From the NCBI RefSeq assembly GCF_000512585.2, contig NC_089241.1, positions 2,418,001 through 2,482,000 of the forward strand: 64,000 nt of DNA, written 5' to 3'. Source of the stretch: Kwoniella bestiolae CBS 10118 (taxonomy: Eukaryota; Basidiomycota; Tremellomycetes; Tremellales; Cryptococcaceae). The position numbers were made by a program, and so were the translations under genes. Under the pieces are notes generated by a model. That model made no database searches. It saw only the letters and a list, made by a program, of their open reading frames with translations, and was not told the origin of the DNA. Of the stretch, positions 25,732 to 35,597 are shown piece by piece; within the stretch, counting starts at the first letter, position 1, and every line of letters starts with the position of its first letter.

Positions 25732-27426
25732 AAAACAGAAACAAGCAAAAATCGTAATTACAATACAAATTTCTGATTAGTCGCATTGTTGATTTGTGGA
25801 TATCCCCACAGGAATGGTCGATGCACGTGGTGAATAATTCCTAATCACCGATTACGATTTGTTAGTAATGACTCAGGGTTCAAGCCGTGTGAGCCGATCA
25901 CCCGTGCGCTAATTTAAATGTCCTGGAATCACTCTTTTCATTCTATCATCCCTGATCGCAGTCAGCTCAGCTAGGAGTGGACTAGTACAAGGAGAACCAT
26001 TTCTACAAGTAAGATGACGTCAAACAGGAATCCAACAGCGTTGCTCGGTCCACTAGCTCCCTCCCAGAAGGATGTATCGGATGCTGCTGTCAAGTTTGCG
26101 AGCACGTTTCGGCACAGGAAACGCTGTACCAAGCAAGAGCATCAATTCATGCCATGGCCTTGCACCGTCAACGCGTCAATCGAACGCTGGTAGATAACGT
26201 GGATGCTAGTAGCGATTAGTCCGTTGATGCGCCCTCAGGCTTTAATTTGCGCCTCAGTCTCGACTCTTCACATGAAACGATATTGGTAGGGAAACGGTCT
26301 TCATAGAGCGTCATCTGTTGATTGTAGTCTCTGATACATGAGCCTCCAGCCAACGGATGTAAGTTCAATATCGACTCCCAGACTGCTTGACCGTATTTGC
26401 GCATGTGTGCTTCTTGAGCGTCTGAGCTTATCCCTTCTCGTCCATCTACTCTGGACCGGAGTCTATTTCCATTGTTTGCTCCTTTTTCGGTGACCTCGGC
26501 TGTAGCACTAAGTCTACCACGGTAGTAGCTGCACATATCCGATGTTTCATTTCTGTAGTCCTTCCAGTTCATGACACCCACATTGCTTGCAGTCCCGGGA
26601 CGAATCTTGCTCAACTCTTGACCTGTAAGGCGCACGGACGATAGATTATGAGGATTGATCAATCGGTTCTCATAGAAAATATCTTGGACGTATTGTTCTA
26701 AGCTTGCCTCCCAGTCTTCCGACAACGCAACGACGTGATCGAGTTGCAAGCCAGTCCAAACAGTCTCATGATCTTGGACTGGTTCACGTTTTTTCAAGGA
26801 TTTCTCGAAAGCAGCGCGGAATCGATCAAACTTCAACCAATCCTGCATTGAGCCACCGTCACCTGACTGAATGTACTTGACGAACAATCTACCTCTCGAA
26901 CCGAGTCGTTGAGGCTCCTCACTTATTTTCTTGGTTCCCGAAGGCGGATGAATACCTCTCACGAGATATGGAACGGCCAACACCGTGAAATTGGTTGATC
27001 TTCTCGGATGGTTCCGATATGTAACCACTTTATCTCCTCTTATGTCCCTGGTAAGATCCAAATTGGGGTTGAGCGCACGACAGCTCTTGATCAGCGAAGT
27101 GGTATATTCAAATGGATCGTAAGAGGTGACCCTTGACCCTGCGTGTGGATATTTAATCTTATCATCCCACGCACTCAAGATCTCATGCCTAATTGGTCTG
27201 TCTGTGTTTTGACTCGTGTTCAATCTGGCAACAGTGTCGGTGACCAGATCTTTCAACCTCTTCAGACCTGTCTCGGTAGCTCGGACGTATTCACCCGGGT
27301 AGGAATCAATCCTAAAATCCGACTTGAAACAAGGTTCGAAAATCGGATGAGCCAGTCTTGCCGGACCTCGGAGAGCATTGTCGCAGGCACTTTCCACCGC
27401 AGTGGCATAACTGATCAGCTTCTTCG
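25732..27426. repeat. Tandem duplication, copy 1 (1695 bp)
   Basis: This stretch is repeated directly and immediately as 27427-29120. The left edge is AAAACAGAAACAAGC (after ...CGCCTTGA); the right edge is ...GATCAGCTTCTTCG. Comparing the copies by eye, the only differences I found are single bases in homopolymers: A5 versus A6 near 25747, GG versus G near 25975, T5 versus T4 near 26482. No substitutions were noticed. The unit carries the 3' part of an orphan gene plus its downstream spacer. Confidence 0.93.
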
Positions 27427-27428
27427 AA
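26216..27428 (-). pseudogene. 5'-truncated copy of orphan gene A
   Basis: The frame stays open for about 400 codons but has no ATG near its 5' end; the first in-frame Met lies about 200 codons in. The duplication junction cuts the protein at SKKLISYATAVES, where the full copy reads FAKKLISYATAVES. It lacks the first ~190 residues of the full gene. It does keep the longer C-terminus, with EKGANNGNRLRSRV, then a helix beginning SSDAQEAHMRKYGQ, ending KPEGASTD. So this copy has the intact tail but no head or promoter. Frame and homology are direct observations; non-function is inferred. Confidence 0.8.
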
Positions 27429-29120
27429 AACAGAAACAAGCAAAAAATCGTAATTACAATACAAATTTCTGATTAGTCGCATTGTTGATTTGTGGATATC
27501 CCCACAGGAATGGTCGATGCACGTGGTGAATAATTCCTAATCACCGATTACGATTTGTTAGTAATGACTCAGGGTTCAAGCCGTGTGAGCCGATCACCCG
27601 TGCGCTAATTTAAATGTCCTGGAATCACTCTTTTCATTCTATCATCCCTGATCGCAGTCAGCTCAGCTAGAGTGGACTAGTACAAGGAGAACCATTTCTA
27701 CAAGTAAGATGACGTCAAACAGGAATCCAACAGCGTTGCTCGGTCCACTAGCTCCCTCCCAGAAGGATGTATCGGATGCTGCTGTCAAGTTTGCGAGCAC
27801 GTTTCGGCACAGGAAACGCTGTACCAAGCAAGAGCATCAATTCATGCCATGGCCTTGCACCGTCAACGCGTCAATCGAACGCTGGTAGATAACGTGGATG
27901 CTAGTAGCGATTAGTCCGTTGATGCGCCCTCAGGCTTTAATTTGCGCCTCAGTCTCGACTCTTCACATGAAACGATATTGGTAGGGAAACGGTCTTCATA
28001 GAGCGTCATCTGTTGATTGTAGTCTCTGATACATGAGCCTCCAGCCAACGGATGTAAGTTCAATATCGACTCCCAGACTGCTTGACCGTATTTGCGCATG
28101 TGTGCTTCTTGAGCGTCTGAGCTTATCCCTTCTCGTCCATCTACTCTGGACCGGAGTCTATTTCCATTGTTTGCTCCTTTTCGGTGACCTCGGCTGTAGC
28201 ACTAAGTCTACCACGGTAGTAGCTGCACATATCCGATGTTTCATTTCTGTAGTCCTTCCAGTTCATGACACCCACATTGCTTGCAGTCCCGGGACGAATC
28301 TTGCTCAACTCTTGACCTGTAAGGCGCACGGACGATAGATTATGAGGATTGATCAATCGGTTCTCATAGAAAATATCTTGGACGTATTGTTCTAAGCTTG
28401 CCTCCCAGTCTTCCGACAACGCAACGACGTGATCGAGTTGCAAGCCAGTCCAAACAGTCTCATGATCTTGGACTGGTTCACGTTTTTTCAAGGATTTCTC
28501 GAAAGCAGCGCGGAATCGATCAAACTTCAACCAATCCTGCATTGAGCCACCGTCACCTGACTGAATGTACTTGACGAACAATCTACCTCTCGAACCGAGT
28601 CGTTGAGGCTCCTCACTTATTTTCTTGGTTCCCGAAGGCGGATGAATACCTCTCACGAGATATGGAACGGCCAACACCGTGAAATTGGTTGATCTTCTCG
28701 GATGGTTCCGATATGTAACCACTTTATCTCCTCTTATGTCCCTGGTAAGATCCAAATTGGGGTTGAGCGCACGACAGCTCTTGATCAGCGAAGTGGTATA
28801 TTCAAATGGATCGTAAGAGGTGACCCTTGACCCTGCGTGTGGATATTTAATCTTATCATCCCACGCACTCAAGATCTCATGCCTAATTGGTCTGTCTGTG
28901 TTTTGACTCGTGTTCAATCTGGCAACAGTGTCGGTGACCAGATCTTTCAACCTCTTCAGACCTGTCTCGGTAGCTCGGACGTATTCACCCGGGTAGGAAT
29001 CAATCCTAAAATCCGACTTGAAACAAGGTTCGAAAATCGGATGAGCCAGTCTTGCCGGACCTCGGAGAGCATTGTCGCAGGCACTTTCCACCGCAGTGGC
29101 ATAACTGATCAGCTTCTTCG
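27427..29120. repeat. Tandem duplication, copy 2 (1694 bp)
   Basis: Second direct copy, continuous at its right end with the 5' part of orphan gene A. It is one base shorter than copy 1 because the extra A is offset by loss of one G and one T. The T deletion is at about 28180, inside the coding frame. Confidence 0.93.
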
Positions 29121-29652
29121 CAAAGTCCATATTCGCTTTGCCTCCTAGTGAGCTTTCGACCGCTTCCCGATTCGAGCACTTATTATAATTGCGCCAAAGT
29201 AGAGCTTCATCCATTGGGAGCTTCTCGCATTCTATCAGGGTCAATAGATTGGAATATCCTTTACTCGATGCGTTCGGGCAGATGATCCGAGTGTCGGTGA
29301 AGTAATCTGGAAGTAACACTGATTGGGTTCCAGCCTGTCGAGGGGCCGATCCTTCATCGTGAGACAAAAGTTGTCGAGTCTTCTCTTTACTGCCTTCCGC
29401 CCTTAGCCACCTGTGGTCTTTCCCTCCAAACAGTCGATTGCTAAATCTGGAAAGGATCGACTCGCCGTGCTCCGCTTGGGCTGACTCGTGCATGTTCTCG
29501 GAGCGCTTTCGCATGTACGCTTCGTGCGCTTGTTCATCAGATGCAAGCGACGGCGACTTGTCAATCAGGGGGACCGCACCGTGGGAGCAGACATAGGTGG
29601 TGGCGACATACGGCTCTCTTAGTTGAGAATCCTTAACTTCTTCGAATCGCAT
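28141..29652 (-). CDS. Orphan gene A, full head, C-terminus cut by a 1-base deletion
   Basis: From the ATG at 29650-29652 (MRFEEVKDSQLREP) this reads about 503 residues. It is open further upstream, but only with non-ATG codons. Notable parts: TYVCSHG near the N-terminus, a motif SDEQAHEAYMRKRSE, a central helix-rich part, FTVLAVPYLVRG (strand then Gly), DWEASLEQYVQDIF, and the C-terminal module LTGQELSKI, then VGVMNWKDYR. It ends early, EKEQTMEIDSGPE, because four T stand at about 28178-28182 where copy 1 has five; the old tail frame (27911-28099) is still intact behind it. No signal peptide, membrane segment or known domain. Family link to the genes at 30-38 kb and 63 kb is by shared motifs. 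It could be a functional shortened protein, a new pseudogene, or a sequencing error. Confidence 0.6.
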   Translation of the reverse strand: MRFEEVKDSQLREPYVATTYVCSHGAVPLIDKSPSLASDEQAHEAYMRKRSENMHESAQAEHGESILSRFSNRLFGGKDHRWLRAEGSKEKTRQLLSHDEGSAPRQAGTQSVLLPDYFTDTRIICPNASSKGYSNLLTLIECEKLPMDEALLWRNYNKCSNREAVESSLGGKANMDFAKKLISYATAVESACDNALRGPARLAHPIFEPCFKSDFRIDSYPGEYVRATETGLKRLKDLVTDTVARLNTSQNTDRPIRHEILSAWDDKIKYPHAGSRVTSYDPFEYTTSLIKSCRALNPNLDLTRDIRGDKVVTYRNHPRRSTNFTVLAVPYLVRGIHPPSGTKKISEEPQRLGSRGRLFVKYIQSGDGGSMQDWLKFDRFRAAFEKSLKKREPVQDHETVWTGLQLDHVVALSEDWEASLEQYVQDIFYENRLINPHNLSSVRLTGQELSKIRPGTASNVGVMNWKDYRNETSDMCSYYRGRLSATAEVTEKEQTMEIDSGPE

Positions 29653-30413
29653 GGTGAGGTCGAGGTTACTGTACCTTAGCGCGTATGCGTGCAAGGCCTT
29701 GGAAAGATTTCGTGGGGGGCTCTAACAAGTTCGACAAGTGGGATCGAAAGTGAGATTGCGAGGAGGCGGTGTGCCCGCGAATTCAAGAATGTGCTTGCAA
29801 GTCCTATCTATTCGTGTACACTGTGAGGAGCATGAAGTCACAGCGCTTCTCCGAAGCTGTCTCGCTTGGTACGATGACAATGAGAATGTCTCGAATCATC
29901 CTTTATCATCTGTCCCTCCTTTCAACCGCACCTACATCATACCCATTCTTGACATGACGTCCGTGGTCAATGGATGAAGTATGACCCTCAGACTTAGCAC
30001 TCCATGTACATATTTACTGAAGACGTTTGGCTTTTACCTTTTCCCCTCCTGATCTTTGTATAGCAGGGAAAAGGGAAAGATGCCTCCCTTTGAGATCCTC
30101 AGGGATGATATTGAAGATTAGCCAGATTGAGACAGGCCGTCTGATATGAACCGCCCTGGTTTATGATTCCAGCAAATGACTGTGATGGGACGTGGTCCTG
30201 TACGTGTCAAACCATATCCACAAGAGTGTCTCCTATGAAACCATTCCACTCTCTAAAATCGACAGGAGCACAACATGATAATCGCAAAAAGCACCTCAGT
30301 TGACTTCTGGCTGTTTTATATGGGCACAAGCTATGTTCATACCGACTAGAAACGATCCGAACCACAATTTCCCGTACACTGACGACTGGTCAAGCTGAGA
30401 GGCCCTCTTAGCC
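29653..30413. other. Intergenic upstream of orphan gene A
   Basis: 761 bp between two minus-strand orphan genes. No conserved frame. It should hold the promoter of gene A and the 3' end of gene B is next to it. Confidence 0.4.
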
Positions 30414-31715
30414 TTATGATTCTGGACCATCTGCGCCATAACCTTTCGACCTCTTCAGCCAGTCCCAATACTGCCTATCAGTAAGCTGTGGGAGCTGCAT
30501 ACCGGTAATTTCCTCTATTTGCTCCGGAAGAGTGTTGATGTACGTACAGTCGGATCCATCCAGTCCTTCTTGCTTCATATACATTTCTGTCTGTTCCTTA
30601 AGCTTATCTCGCTTGTCGTCAATATAATTTTGAGTGACATACCACAGATCAAGGTACGATTTGCGCTTGTCATCTTCCTTGTTCGGTGAAGTGCTTTGCG
30701 GGACAGAATTCAATTGCTCTGTCAATCTGTTGACGAAACTCGAAATTCTGTCCTGTTTTTCTTGGCTAATGGAGTGTCCGGGCAGAGTTGCCATGCGAAC
30801 CATTGTCTCACATTTCGGCAGCACGGTGTGACATGTACTGTCAAGATCAGCGCCGTCTTCTGCAGATGCACAGCTAAGCGAGCCAAAGCTACTAGGAAGG
30901 TCTCTGAATAGATCTTCGTCCTTACGCCCTGCTTCTTCTTTGACATCAGCAGAGTATCCAAGGTATGCCCCCTTTTTCAAAGCAACGGTGGTCAACACGA
31001 TCGGCTTGGAGGCTTCTGAGCTGTCGGCATGAAACTCGTCCACCTCCTTTGTATGCTCCTCGAAATCGAAGACACCCTTGTTCGCCCAGTTGTAGAATGA
31101 ATCGGTATGAACAGAAGATGGATCAGGGTAAGCAGCGGCGTATACCTCCTGCGGAACGTATTTGACATCGAACTGATCGCTTGCTTCTGGATGAGCCTTC
31201 TGAAATTCATCCCAGGCCTCATAAAACATTCTCTCTCCGTTATCATACGCACGGTCGTGGTAACGCTTGAGCATGTCTGTCCAGGTTTGACCTCGGGAAT
31301 GATCGGATGTTTTGGATATCTCCAAAGGGATGAAAGAGTGCTGTCTGATCAGAGGTACAAGTACTTTCCGATCCAGGTCGGAGCTCAGATCTTTCACGTC
31401 TTGAGACGGCTCCTCACCTTCATTATAGGTCAATCTAGCAAGCCATCGGCGTCCCGGCCGCTCATCGATCTTCTTGATACCGCTATGTAGATAGCTAGTT
31501 CCCATAAATACTGGTTTAGAGCTCCCGGTATCGAGAGAAATTGTTATTGTGAGTTCTGTTCCTTCCGTCATGTCATCGTCCCCCACGAGAGTCTCCGGGG
31601 AGCCCCCTGTTCTCGACCAACCAAGATCAGTGCCATGAGGTCCGCATGTCGTGGTGGTGGCTCCTCTGACAGGCAATGGAACGATATCCGTAGCCGGACT
31701 TGCCCTTTCTCTCAT
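30414..31715 (-). CDS. Orphan gene B, family member
   Basis: Single open frame of 433 residues from a true ATG at 31713-31715. Not recognised. The N-terminal part has a possible strand pair (ELTITISLD, then VFMGTSYLHSGIKK). RPGRRWLARLTY follows, similar in layout to the remnant at 33.9 kb and to gene A. The middle has an acidic/helix-rich part, and the C-terminus has YLDLWYVTQNYIDDKR and LPQLTDRQYWDWLKRS, which sits where other members have the L/V-D/N-W-x2-Y module. It ends YGADGPES. No signal peptide or membrane segment. Length and clean frame support coding. Membership of the same family is an inference from pattern, weaker than the D/E pair. Confidence 0.65.
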   Translation of the reverse strand: MRERASPATDIVPLPVRGATTTTCGPHGTDLGWSRTGGSPETLVGDDDMTEGTELTITISLDTGSSKPVFMGTSYLHSGIKKIDERPGRRWLARLTYNEGEEPSQDVKDLSSDLDRKVLVPLIRQHSFIPLEISKTSDHSRGQTWTDMLKRYHDRAYDNGERMFYEAWDEFQKAHPEASDQFDVKYVPQEVYAAAYPDPSSVHTDSFYNWANKGVFDFEEHTKEVDEFHADSSEASKPIVLTTVALKKGAYLGYSADVKEEAGRKDEDLFRDLPSSFGSLSCASAEDGADLDSTCHTVLPKCETMVRMATLPGHSISQEKQDRISSFVNRLTEQLNSVPQSTSPNKEDDKRKSYLDLWYVTQNYIDDKRDKLKEQTEMYMKQEGLDGSDCTYINTLPEQIEEITGMQLPQLTDRQYWDWLKRSKGYGADGPES

Positions 31716-32785
31716 GTCGTGTAGTGCTTTTATGAATGCTTATTCAGAAGGATCAATTATCTGTCAGTGTTCAGGAACCGCGGATGACAATGATTGCTGT
31801 TTGATACAAGGCAACTTGAATGTGGAAGTGCTATGGATGTGAAGTGGCGAAAATCGAATGCAAGCATTATCCGTTCGTTTATGTACATAACAGTCAACTC
31901 CACCGCCTCCAGCCCAGTGGCGACCCGATCGGACCGGACCGTATGCACTTACAGCTTCGATGCAATTTGAACAAGAATGATGTAGCGCGACATGCCTTCT
32001 GTGAAGTTCCAGATCTGTTCTACTGGATTGTGGAGCAGGCTCATCCATCTCCACACAAGAAGGACCACGCAGCCGGAAAATATTCTGTTTGAAATCGCAC
32101 AGAGATGATGTGACTGGAGCGTTGTGCTGTAGAACGAGATACCATACCTTCTTCTACAAGCTCGATCCTGCGTGTTATTACTTGCGCGCTATCGGTGCTG
32201 CTGTCCCTTTATGGTTCTGTTGGGAACTCTTTGTCGAACCATTTTCCCATTTCCAACTGAAACCGATCGCGTGTAGTTCCAGGCTCAGCAGAAGTTGCCA
32301 GAGGTCAATACTGTATTTCCTTCGCCTGTTCCAGTCCAGAACGCCCAAGGACATAATGTGCTTTTTCAGATCACACACAGTCATTGTAGGGGTTTGATCA
32401 GCGATCCAGAAAACAATCTTCATTCGAAACCCACCGTGCATAATGAGATCCACGGAGTTTCTCAATGTCAAACCTTTTCCGTTAAACTGTCACTGCGGGC
32501 GCTCCGCGATATTGCTGGAAACATCATCGCACAAGTAGCGGAAGATAGGAAAGATGATCTACAGCTTAGCATATTGCTCTTCGAACTCTGAAGACGGAGA
32601 AAAGCTGATGCTCAGTCTTGACAATCAGACTAAACTCTCCCAGCTCTCAACACATATGCCTTTCTCTCCCTTCAGGCCTCGGACACCTCTCGATATTCTG
32701 CTTCACGTGCGCACACTAACATCCCGAACATTTCCTACATCACCACTGACTATCTTAAGTACATCATGTTTTACCGAAACATATC
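31716..32785. other. Intergenic with probable remnants of a plus-strand family member
   Basis: 1.07 kb between genes B and C. The plus strand carries a short frame (about 31940-32092) described separately. Other frames here (for example 32295-32591) show no convincing relationship to anything else. Confidence 0.4.
31940..32092 (+). pseudogene. Remnant resembling the 5' part of the 62.7 kb orphan locus
   Basis: The frame reads VPDLFYWIVEQAHPSP and then KDHAAGKYSV before a stop at 32090-32092. The plus-strand locus at 62.73 kb reads ISATYWCAEQAHPKED and then CAQGFSVHY. YW-x2-EQAHP with a similar distance to the A-x-G-x2-SV block argues for common descent. Nothing downstream continues the match, so I regard it as a fragment. 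Confidence 0.45.
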
Positions 32786-33670
32786 TTATGTTTTCTTCTG
32801 ACTATCAATAGTACACGCATTCAACTCGCTTGGTAGAGACTCGCAGTTCACAGTGGCAAGGGCTTCCGACCTCTCGTTTGGCTCACCGCGGATATGGAAG
32901 AGCAACGTACCATCTTTGATGACATGCCCAACCAGCTCAGTACCTTCCCATCTCGCACTATTTCCCTTCTCGTATGCAGCCATATCAAGGGGCTTGAAAA
33001 CTGGATGATCGGTGCTACATCCTTGGATCAATTTTTCCATTGTCTCTTGTTCGACATATCTTATCTTCGATCCATGCCCACTTCCTTTCCGTTGAAGACT
33101 GTCCATCTCATCCTTCAGAGTCGCTCGCCAACCTTCTTGCCAAAAGGTCTTCACCGCCTCGGTGAGCTGGCTCAGCATTGTCCCGACCCCCGCGGAAGGG
33201 GTGTACTCGAATTGGGTATTTTTGTTTCCACGCAATCGCGTATGAACGGTACGGACAACTCTTTGGCTGTCTACAGGATTGTCTTCAAATGTTGGTGCAG
33301 TATAGTTCAAGGCTGCGAGCCTGTTATTGGCTGGAACGATGTTGTAGTATTCGCTGCAACCTCGTCGCTTGACTTCGACACCACTCGTAAGGTAAGCATG
33401 CAAGTTCAGAGTTGGGTCTAGTGAAGCGGGATTCCTCGTCCCTAAGGTGTCCTTGATGTTCTCAACAGACGGGATTCCAGCTTTGGCCTCTGCGGTAAAG
33501 GTGTTAATAGTGTGGGAGACAGTATTGTCGGGAGCGTCATGACGAGAATCACTAGTCTCAGAAAGAATAGAGAGAGTGTCGGATTTTGTCCGGTTGGCAT
33601 CGTTTTCCATAACCAGTTGTAAGGCTTTGCTCGGTACAGATGTACTACTCGGGGGGATTTCTTGAGTCAT
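32786..33670 (-). CDS. Orphan gene C, distant family member
   Basis: Single-exon frame of 294 residues with a true ATG at 33668-33670. The first ~60 residues are Ser/Thr-rich and probably disordered. LDPTLNLHAYLTSGVEVKRR is laid out like LNPNLDLTRDIRGDKVVTYR of gene A. The C-terminal half has FWQEGWRATLKDEMDSL, YVEQETMEKL and VFKPLDMAAYEKG, the last standing where other members have the D/N-W-x2-Y module (Met replaces Trp). It ends with a short strand-rich tail (GTLLFHIRGEP). No signal peptide or membrane segment; no known domain recognised. Function unknown. Confidence 0.6.
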   Translation of the reverse strand: MTQEIPPSSTSVPSKALQLVMENDANRTKSDTLSILSETSDSRHDAPDNTVSHTINTFTAEAKAGIPSVENIKDTLGTRNPASLDPTLNLHAYLTSGVEVKRRGCSEYYNIVPANNRLAALNYTAPTFEDNPVDSQRVVRTVHTRLRGNKNTQFEYTPSAGVGTMLSQLTEAVKTFWQEGWRATLKDEMDSLQRKGSGHGSKIRYVEQETMEKLIQGCSTDHPVFKPLDMAAYEKGNSARWEGTELVGHVIKDGTLLFHIRGEPNERSEALATVNCESLPSELNACTIDSQKKT

Positions 33671-34486
33671 CGTAAGGGGTCAAGTGGGACTCTTCTGGTA
33701 TTTTATCAAATCTGAACCAACCGTCAATTTGCTGACAATGTTAGTATAGTGCTGCTGTAGTTGTGACAAAGTTAAGTTGTGTGGGAAATCCTCTCAGGGA
33801 TATTGATTCCGGGTTATTTTGTATCCTCTTATAATCACTGAAAGAAGATAGTTTCAGTGAGTTGCGCCTTCTTCCTGCAGCACAAAGTAGACCCCGAGAT
33901 ATGACCGCAATGACTTGGCCCATCCCTTCATTGCAGTATGGGACGGTCCAGACTTTGTGATCGTACCGGCCTCATGAGACTCGTGGTCGATACATCGCAA
34001 TGGTCTAGACGATATGCAAAGAAGAAGGCCTGAGTCGGACGATCTCGGTGTAAGGGGCTTGATCGTCCGGTCAAGTGGAATATCTTGAACGAGCTGTTCT
34101 AGAACGTCGCGCGTTATGCCTCCATTCAACTGAGACTTCGAACGGGCGGCGATTGAGAAATACGCCCCCACAGCGATCCTTGTGTCCTACATTGACTCTC
34201 ATTGCGAACAGGGAAACAATGACACTGTGTTGAAAGCCTTCCGAATCAGAGTGGCCGGAGGCATAATTACGTACATATCGGACCATTTGGGTGTGTACTC
34301 CTGCTGTAATCTACCTGAAGAGAGTCCGCCACCCTGGCCTCTCCGCTCTCTCGATTGACTGAATTCCTGAAAGGAGACTTGGCACTTTCGATTTAACCTC
34401 TATGAAAGTGTAAAGACCTCAATGACCTCAATTCAGCATACCGATTGAGTTCAAACAAAGGAATGTATGCATCCTGCAGTATATTC
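33671..34486. other. Intergenic with a probable family remnant
   Basis: 816 bp between genes C and D. The minus strand from about 34286 to 33854 holds the broken frame listed separately. The rest should contain the promoter of C and the 3' end of D. Confidence 0.4.
33854..34286 (-). pseudogene. Possible frameshifted remnant of a family member
   Basis: One minus-strand frame gives FQHSVIVSLFAMRVNVGHKD. A different frame continues after a five-G run near 34168 with AYFSIAARSKSQL, DVLEQLVQDIPLDRTIKPL and a stop. The order (hydrophobic strand, basic stretch, strand, LDR-x-h-x-PL) resembles gene B: YLHSGIKKIDERPGRRWLARLTY, then LDRKVLVPL. Similarity is weak and the frame break must be assumed, so confidence is low. 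Confidence 0.35.
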
Positions 34487-35597
34487 CTAGAACTCCTCAC
34501 AACCATCATATAAGGATGGGACTGGCGTGCCTCCTCTGATATCGAGAGGTTTAAAGTAGGGGATCTTCTCATCAACAATCTTGTTCAACTCTGTTTCTTG
34601 ATCTTCAGTAAGACCCTGTCTCGATCTCGGATTCAATCTTCTAAATTCCACTTGATGGCTGATCTCGCTGAACTCATTGGTCAACACACTTGTGAGTGTG
34701 TCCCAATCAAGGAATCCCCAATCTTGAGCTGACAAAAGATCGAGTCGTGAATAATCCCTTCCTGACATGGCGTGTACCTCGAACAAGTCATTGTCAATTG
34801 TCCCACTCAGATTACCCTTGACATTCTGAGCGATCTCCGCCAGTTTCTTCTCCCTTTGGCTGATCTTCTCATGTTGAGTCCTGATGTAAACCTCTGACCG
34901 CTCAGAAACGAGCTGTAAGTCAGAATTACAATCGAAAAATCCTGGATCAGGTGTAGTATCGAGTGGTCCCTCCAGTCGGGTCTGTGAGTCTAACGCTCGA
35001 TACAAGCCCGAGACTGATCTTTTCCAGATGTTGCTTAAATCAGCATTTGCGGCGTTGTTCTTTATTGGATCATTGCAAGGAACGGGGAACACGGCCACCC
35101 CAGTTTCAAACTCGGGGAGGAGTTTGATCTCTTTGGTGCACTCCGTCATAGCTCTATTGGGATTTTGAGGGGCATATGCATTGCCCACAACTAGCCATAG
35201 GGAAGGTTTAGCCACGTTAGCCAAAGTTATCTTGAGAAGCTCATCCCGACATTCCTGATCGCTTTCAGGATCCGTCAGATTGTCGTTGAGCAGGAGATAC
35301 CTCTTGGAGTCATCATCCAGTTCATCGAAACGCGTCACTTGGGTCGATATCTTTGAACCCAATGGATGGTTCTGCGTGATCAGGCCGGCACATGTTGTAA
35401 GATAATTCAAGAAACGGGAGTGCATCTCTTTCTCATAGGATTTGTAATTCGCGAAAGTTGACCAGGTCGTTGCGGTATGTGACGGGTCCACGTTCCCTCT
35501 CGTCTTCTTCAGATTTGGTGATCATGGCTTGAGCATCGGGACTGAGACTCTGAACGCTACTGTCGAAATGGGTGGTTATCAGACTTTTTGACACCAT
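34487..35597 (-). CDS. Orphan gene D, paralogue of E, probable N-terminal frameshift
   Basis: The main frame (stop at 34487) codes about 330 residues but opens only at a GTG at about 35491, with a stop just upstream. The natural ATG at 35595-35597 starts another frame, MVSKSLITTHFDSS, then SPDAQAMITKSEEDERERG, that would need a one-base shift near 35500 to join. Gene D is clearly homologous to E: NYKSYEKEMHSRFLNYL / EYKAYDEELNQAFQKYI, ANVAKPSLWLVVG / ENVSKPSLWVVLG, AMSGRDYS / TLSGREYF, then GFLDW / GYVNW. I see no intron that would explain the shift. The tail has LTEDQETELNKIVDEKIPYF. No signal peptide or known domain. Either a recent pseudogene or a single-base sequence error. Confidence 0.6.

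Noticed and set aside
27911..28099. Separate small gene ending in KPEGASTD
   Set aside because: It is the C-terminal frame of gene A, detached by the one-base difference in copy 2; identical to the end of copy 1.
25732..29120. Transposon or LTR as the explanation of the direct repeat
   Set aside because: No terminal repeats, target-site duplication, integrase, transposase or reverse transcriptase; the unit edges cut a gene and a spacer, which fits a simple tandem duplication.
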